A stretch of 64,000 bases of DNA from positions 628,501-692,500 of the forward strand of contig NZ_CP046907.1 of assembly GCF_014083985.1 (NCBI RefSeq). Direction: 5' to 3'. A model generated the notes under the pieces. The model searched no databases. It was not told where the DNA came from and saw nothing but the letters and a program-made list of their open reading frames with translations. Shown here piece by piece: positions 61,653 to 64,000 of the stretch. Both the position numbers and the translations under genes were made by a program. This DNA is from Streptomyces sp. SCUT-3. GTDB taxonomy: Bacteria; Actinomycetota; Actinomycetes; Streptomycetales; Streptomycetaceae. How positions within the stretch are numbered: position 1 is the stretch's first letter; each line of letters starts with the position of its first letter.

Positions 61653-61987
61653 CAGCAGCACCCCTCGGCGTCGGCGTCGACGCACGTCCTGTCGGTCTCC
61701 ACCGCCACCACCGCGGTGCGCAGGTCGTCCAGCGCGTGGCCGAGCCGCTCGTCGGCGAGCTCGTAGCGGGTGCGGCGGCCGTCGGGCACGGCCACGACCA
61801 GGCCGCAGTCGCGCAGGCATGCCAGATGGTTCGACAGCCGGGTGCGGGAGACCCCGAGCGCGTCGGCGAGGTCGGACGGGTGGGCGGGGGCGTCGCGCAG
61901 GGCGAGCAGGATGCGACAGCGGATCGGGTCGGCGAGCGCGCGGCCGAACCGGGCCAGCACCTCGATGTCGGGGGCAGCAATCAGCAC
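61652..61987 (-). CDS. cmtR: ArsR/SmtB-family metal-sensing repressor, CmtR-like
   Basis: 111 residues from GTG 61987. Winged helix: LADPIRCRILLALRDAPAHPSDLADALGVSRTRLSNHLACLRDCGLVVAVPDGRRTRYELADERL. Cys57, Cys61 and Cys102 fall at the positions, and with the spacing, of the Cd(II)/Pb(II) ligands of M. tuberculosis CmtR, in HLACLRDCGLV and ETDRTCVDAD. A further CC ends the protein. It should repress its own operon until metal binds. A -10-like TACTGT six bases before the GTG implies a leaderless mRNA, with the palindrome at 62007 near the -35 region. Confidence 0.9.
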   Translation of the reverse strand: MLIAAPDIEVLARFGRALADPIRCRILLALRDAPAHPSDLADALGVSRTRLSNHLACLRDCGLVVAVPDGRRTRYELADERLGHALDDLRTAVVAVETDRTCVDADAEGCC

Positions 61988-62006
61988 GCCACGACAGTAC
62001 AAGGAA

Positions 62007-62020
62007 TCCTGAATTCAGGA
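62007..62020. promoter_or_regulatory. 14-bp perfect palindrome TCCTGAATTCAGGA, candidate CmtR operator
   Basis: Lies 20-33 bp before the CmtR-like start, with a second half-copy (TCCTGTATCCAGG) just upstream. Position at the -35 region of its own promoter fits autorepression. The AT-rich centre is typical of ArsR/SmtB sites. Confidence 0.7.
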
Positions 62021-62626
62021 AATCCTGTATCCAGGCTGCCGGGGCGCGGCCCACCCCCGGCGCGGACTGCCGGCACGGACGGCCGGGGCGGCGGCGCGGA
62101 AGGAGAAGCCGCTCGCGGTGGGGCACCGGCACGCTCGCCCGCCCCGCGGGGCGGGCACCGAGGGTTTTCCCCGCGTCGCCCGCGCAGGGAGTTCCCTCAT
62201 TGGGCCGAGGCATCCCGGACCGTAGCGTAAAGCGGTGACGGAGGTCGGAACACCAGGTCAACGCAGCACCACGACCCGGGGGTTCCCCGCCCCCTCCGTC
62301 CTCGGCCGGCCGGCATCGTCCCCTGGGGCGAGGGCTGCGCCCGGGCGGGCCGCCCCGGCGTCCGCACCGGGCCGACCACGCTCTCCTCGCAGGTGACGGA
62401 CCAGGGCGACTCCTGACCGGACGGCCGTCCACGGACGGCGGAGCCCGGGTGCGGTGACAGTGCTCCCGCACCCGGGCACCGCGCATTCTCCGGGGCCGCG
62501 CCCCGGAACGGCCCGTTCGAACCGTCCGAATCGTCCGAACCCCGACGCGCCGTCAGAGCCCTGAGCACCCCGCCGGGCCCTGCCCGCCGTGCGTCCTCCG
62601 CCCGGCGGGCAGGACCCGGCCGGCTT
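62021..62626. other. intergenic region, 606 bp
   Basis: Between the CmtR operator and the 3' end of the secreted/membrane protein gene. Only a trypsin-like relic (62306-62416) has coding character. The rest is unassigned GC-rich DNA. Confidence 0.5.
62306..62416 (+). pseudogene. C-terminal relic of a trypsin-family serine protease
   Basis: The plus-strand frame reads GIVPWGEGCARAGRPGV then RTGPTTLSSQVTDQGDS and a TGA. It matches the last segment of S1 proteases (usual pattern GxVSWGxGCAxxxxPGVYT). There is no Ser-195 region (GDSGGP) in frame upstream, and the expected catalytic domain is absent. Real decay or a piece left after rearrangement. Short, so confidence is moderate. Confidence 0.6.
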
Positions 62627-63565
62627 TCAGGCCCCCGGGCGGCGCGGGCCCCGGGCGAGGGTGTGGCCGGCCACGCCGGCGAGCGCGGCGAGCACTCCGC
62701 CGGCCGCGGTCCAGGCCCAGCGGTCCGACCACCAGCCGCCGTACCAGCCGCCGTCCGGTTCCGCCAGTGCGGCCGGCTGCGACGGGGCACGCCCGTCCCC
62801 GGCCGCGTCCTCCGCCTCGTCCCCGTCGGCCGCCTCGTCCGCGTCCTCCGCCTCGTCGGCGTCCGGTGCGGAGGCCCCCGTGCCCGAGGGGTCTACGATG
62901 CCGCCGGCCCGGGTGACGGGCAGCAGCGGGGCGGTGAGCTCCCCGCCGTGCGCCTGGGCCCCGCCCGCGTCCCGCGCGGTGGCCTCCACCTCGGCGCCCA
63001 CGGGCAGCCCGAGGTCGCGCTCGGGCAGGTCCACCGCGGTCAGCCGCAGGTAGTAGGCGCCCGGCAGGGGGTCGTTGGACCACGCCTCGGACCACGGCCG
63101 CACGGTGCGCAGCGTGCAGCTGAGCGTCACCGACTCCGCGTCGGCGGACGCCCGCTTCGTGGAATCCCCGGAAGCGCAGGCCTGACGGCGGCGCAGGCCG
63201 TCGAAGAGGTCGAGCTGCCAGGTGGAGGAGCCGTGCCGGGAGGCCGCCGGGGGCAGGGTGACCGTCGCCCGCACGGTGGGCCTCTGCCCCGCCCCGGCGG
63301 GGAAGGTCCAGTAGAGGTAGTCGCCGAGGGAGGCCGCTGCCGTGGCCCTCTGCTCCTGCCGGATCGCGGTGGCGGTGCGGAAGGTGGTGCCCGCCTCGGT
63401 GGGCGCGGCCTCCTCCTCCGCGCCCGCCGAGGGGCCGGGGCTTCCGTCCGCCGCGGCGGGGGACGCGCCCAGCAGGACCGTCCCGGCCAGTGCGGCGGCG
63501 GCCAGCCCGGCGGCCGCCGCAGCGCGTGCGGCGCGTGCGGCGCTCGCGGTGTGTGCGGTACGCAT
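62627..63565 (-). CDS. secreted protein anchored by a C-terminal membrane span
   Basis: 312 residues. Signal peptide AARAAAAAGLAAAALAGTVLLGASPAAA, then a beta-rich region (YLYWTFPAGAGQRPTVRATVTLPPAASRHG, YYLRLTAVDLPERDLGLPVGAEVEATA), two Cys near RRRQACASGDS and VTLSCTL, an acidic Asp/Glu/Ala linker (about 240-270), and a final span AWTAAGGVLAALAGVAGHTLA followed by RGPRRPGA. Role unknown. The ATG shares one base with the stop of the upstream gene (TGATG), so they are coupled. The pair resembles streptomycete VWA-type surface operons, but I could not confirm it. Confidence 0.8.
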   Translation of the reverse strand: MRTAHTASAARAARAAAAAGLAAAALAGTVLLGASPAAADGSPGPSAGAEEEAAPTEAGTTFRTATAIRQEQRATAAASLGDYLYWTFPAGAGQRPTVRATVTLPPAASRHGSSTWQLDLFDGLRRRQACASGDSTKRASADAESVTLSCTLRTVRPWSEAWSNDPLPGAYYLRLTAVDLPERDLGLPVGAEVEATARDAGGAQAHGGELTAPLLPVTRAGGIVDPSGTGASAPDADEAEDADEAADGDEAEDAAGDGRAPSQPAALAEPDGGWYGGWWSDRWAWTAAGGVLAALAGVAGHTLARGPRRPGA

Positions 63566-64000
63566 CAGTTGGTCCTCCGGACGGTGATCCGCCAGCGGGA
63601 CACCCAGCCCCACAGCAGGCCGGCGAGCAGGCCGACGAGGGTGAGCACGCCGAGCAGCACCCAGCCGCGGCCGAGGCCGAAGGCCGCGGTGTCGTACGCC
63701 CGGTCGGGCGACTTCACGACGTCGACGGACAGTTCGACGGGCATGCCGGGGGTGCGCTTGACGGAGGCGGGCGCGGAGAAGGAGTTGGAGACCTCCAGGC
63801 AGACGGCCGTCGTGGCGGGCTTGAGCTCCTCGTCGTCGAGGTCGACGTCGTCGCGTGCGGCCAGGGGGTACCGCAGGCCGGCCGAGACCGCGTCGGTGCG
63901 TCCGCCGCCGGCGTCGGTGCCGCGCACCAGTTCCCGGCCCCGGGCGTCCACGGCCCGCAGCAGCACGCCGTAGTCGCGGTTCACCGCGCGGTCCGCGGCC
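63565..64000 (-). CDS. C-terminal part of a membrane-anchored extracytoplasmic protein (5' end missing)
   Basis: The frame is open to the window edge, so only about the last 145 residues are seen. They form a beta-rich extracytoplasmic region (YGVLLRAVDARGRELVRG, TAVCLEVSNSFSAPASVKRTPGMPVELSVDVV) and end in one membrane span, RGWVLLGVLTLVGLLAGLLWGWVS, with a basic cytoplasmic tail RWRITVRRTN. A GTG at 63984 is in frame but need not be the start. The layout fits the end of a VWA-domain protein; the defining domain would lie beyond the window. Confidence 0.65.
   Translation of the reverse strand, partial: AADRAVNRDYGVLLRAVDARGRELVRGTDAGGGRTDAVSAGLRYPLAARDDVDLDDEELKPATTAVCLEVSNSFSAPASVKRTPGMPVELSVDVVKSPDRAYDTAAFGLGRGWVLLGVLTLVGLLAGLLWGWVSRWRITVRRTN

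Noticed and set aside
62258-62479. Minus-strand 73-codon frame in the 62-kb intergenic region
   Set aside because: No domain and Gly/Arg/Ala-rich; the plus-strand trypsin relic explains the coding-like signal in the same place.

Overview
The window is a 64 kb piece of a very high-GC actinomycete chromosome, almost certainly Streptomyces or a close relative. Supporting signs are the strong G/C bias at third codon positions, GTG starts with GGAGG-type ribosome sites, stop/start overlaps (GTGA, ATGA, TGATG), two conservons (cvnA-B-C[-D] signalling operons), an SCO6745-family protein, a dodecin, an LPFR small protein, a CYP157/CYP154 pair and a Tex protein. I see no rRNA, tRNA or CRISPR. The first gene (a DExH helicase) and the last (a secreted/membrane protein) run off the window ends.

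Layout. 0-7 kb: 3' part of a Ski2-like helicase, a small membrane protein coupled to a TPR protein, then a convergent conservon with cvnA, B and C but no cvnD. 7-15 kb: enoyl-CoA hydratase-like gene behind a large palindrome, dodecin, a CoA-disulfide-reductase-like flavoprotein, a secreted protein, an epoxide-hydrolase-like protein, an unlisted 42-codon LPFR gene and a DUF6328 membrane protein. 15-24 kb: SCO6745-family protein, an APC permease, an XRE/TPR-type regulator, an acetyltransferase, an F420-type PPOX protein, a class I terpene synthase and a YqcI/YcgG heme-protein homologue. 24-31 kb: two alpha/beta hydrolases, a TetR repressor divergent from one of them across a 28-bp operator, a ribosome-hibernation-type protein with a DevR-like box, and an M23 endopeptidase. 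31-35 kb: Tex and a complete IS200/IS605-type element with divergent tnpA and tnpB. 35-42 kb: a secreted peptidase fused to an ABC ATPase plus its permease, an acyl-ACP desaturase behind an 18-bp palindrome, an aldo/keto reductase and a frameshifted F420-type reductase. 42-45 kb: a 52-residue exported peptide divergent from a TrmB/LuxR-type regulator, and a TrxR-like flavoprotein. 45-50 kb: a six-gene conservon, cvnA-B-C-D followed by CYP157-like (no ExxR) and CYP154-like P450s. 50-64 kb: FAD/Fe-S oxidase, RsbW-like ATPase, DUF309 protein, homocysteine methyltransferase, SH3 protein with charged repeats, LuxR-type ATPase regulator, CmtR-like metal sensor coupled to a membrane methyltransferase, a trypsin relic, and a secreted/membrane pair.

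How the genes work together. Tight coupling is clear in both conservons (receptor kinase, roadblock protein, DUF742 protein, GTPase, P450 effectors), in the peptidase-ABC/permease pair, in CmtR with the methyltransferase, and in the TetR/esterase pair. Most other genes look like single-gene units closed by strong hairpins.

Data quality caution. From about 41.9 to 61.4 kb, eight genes are broken by single-base gains or losses in G/C runs, while their protein signatures continue in the next frame, and a ninth (DUF309) by apparent gains or losses of one or two bases. None is visible in the first 41 kb. I read these as probable sequencing or assembly errors rather than gene decay, but the sequence alone cannot decide.
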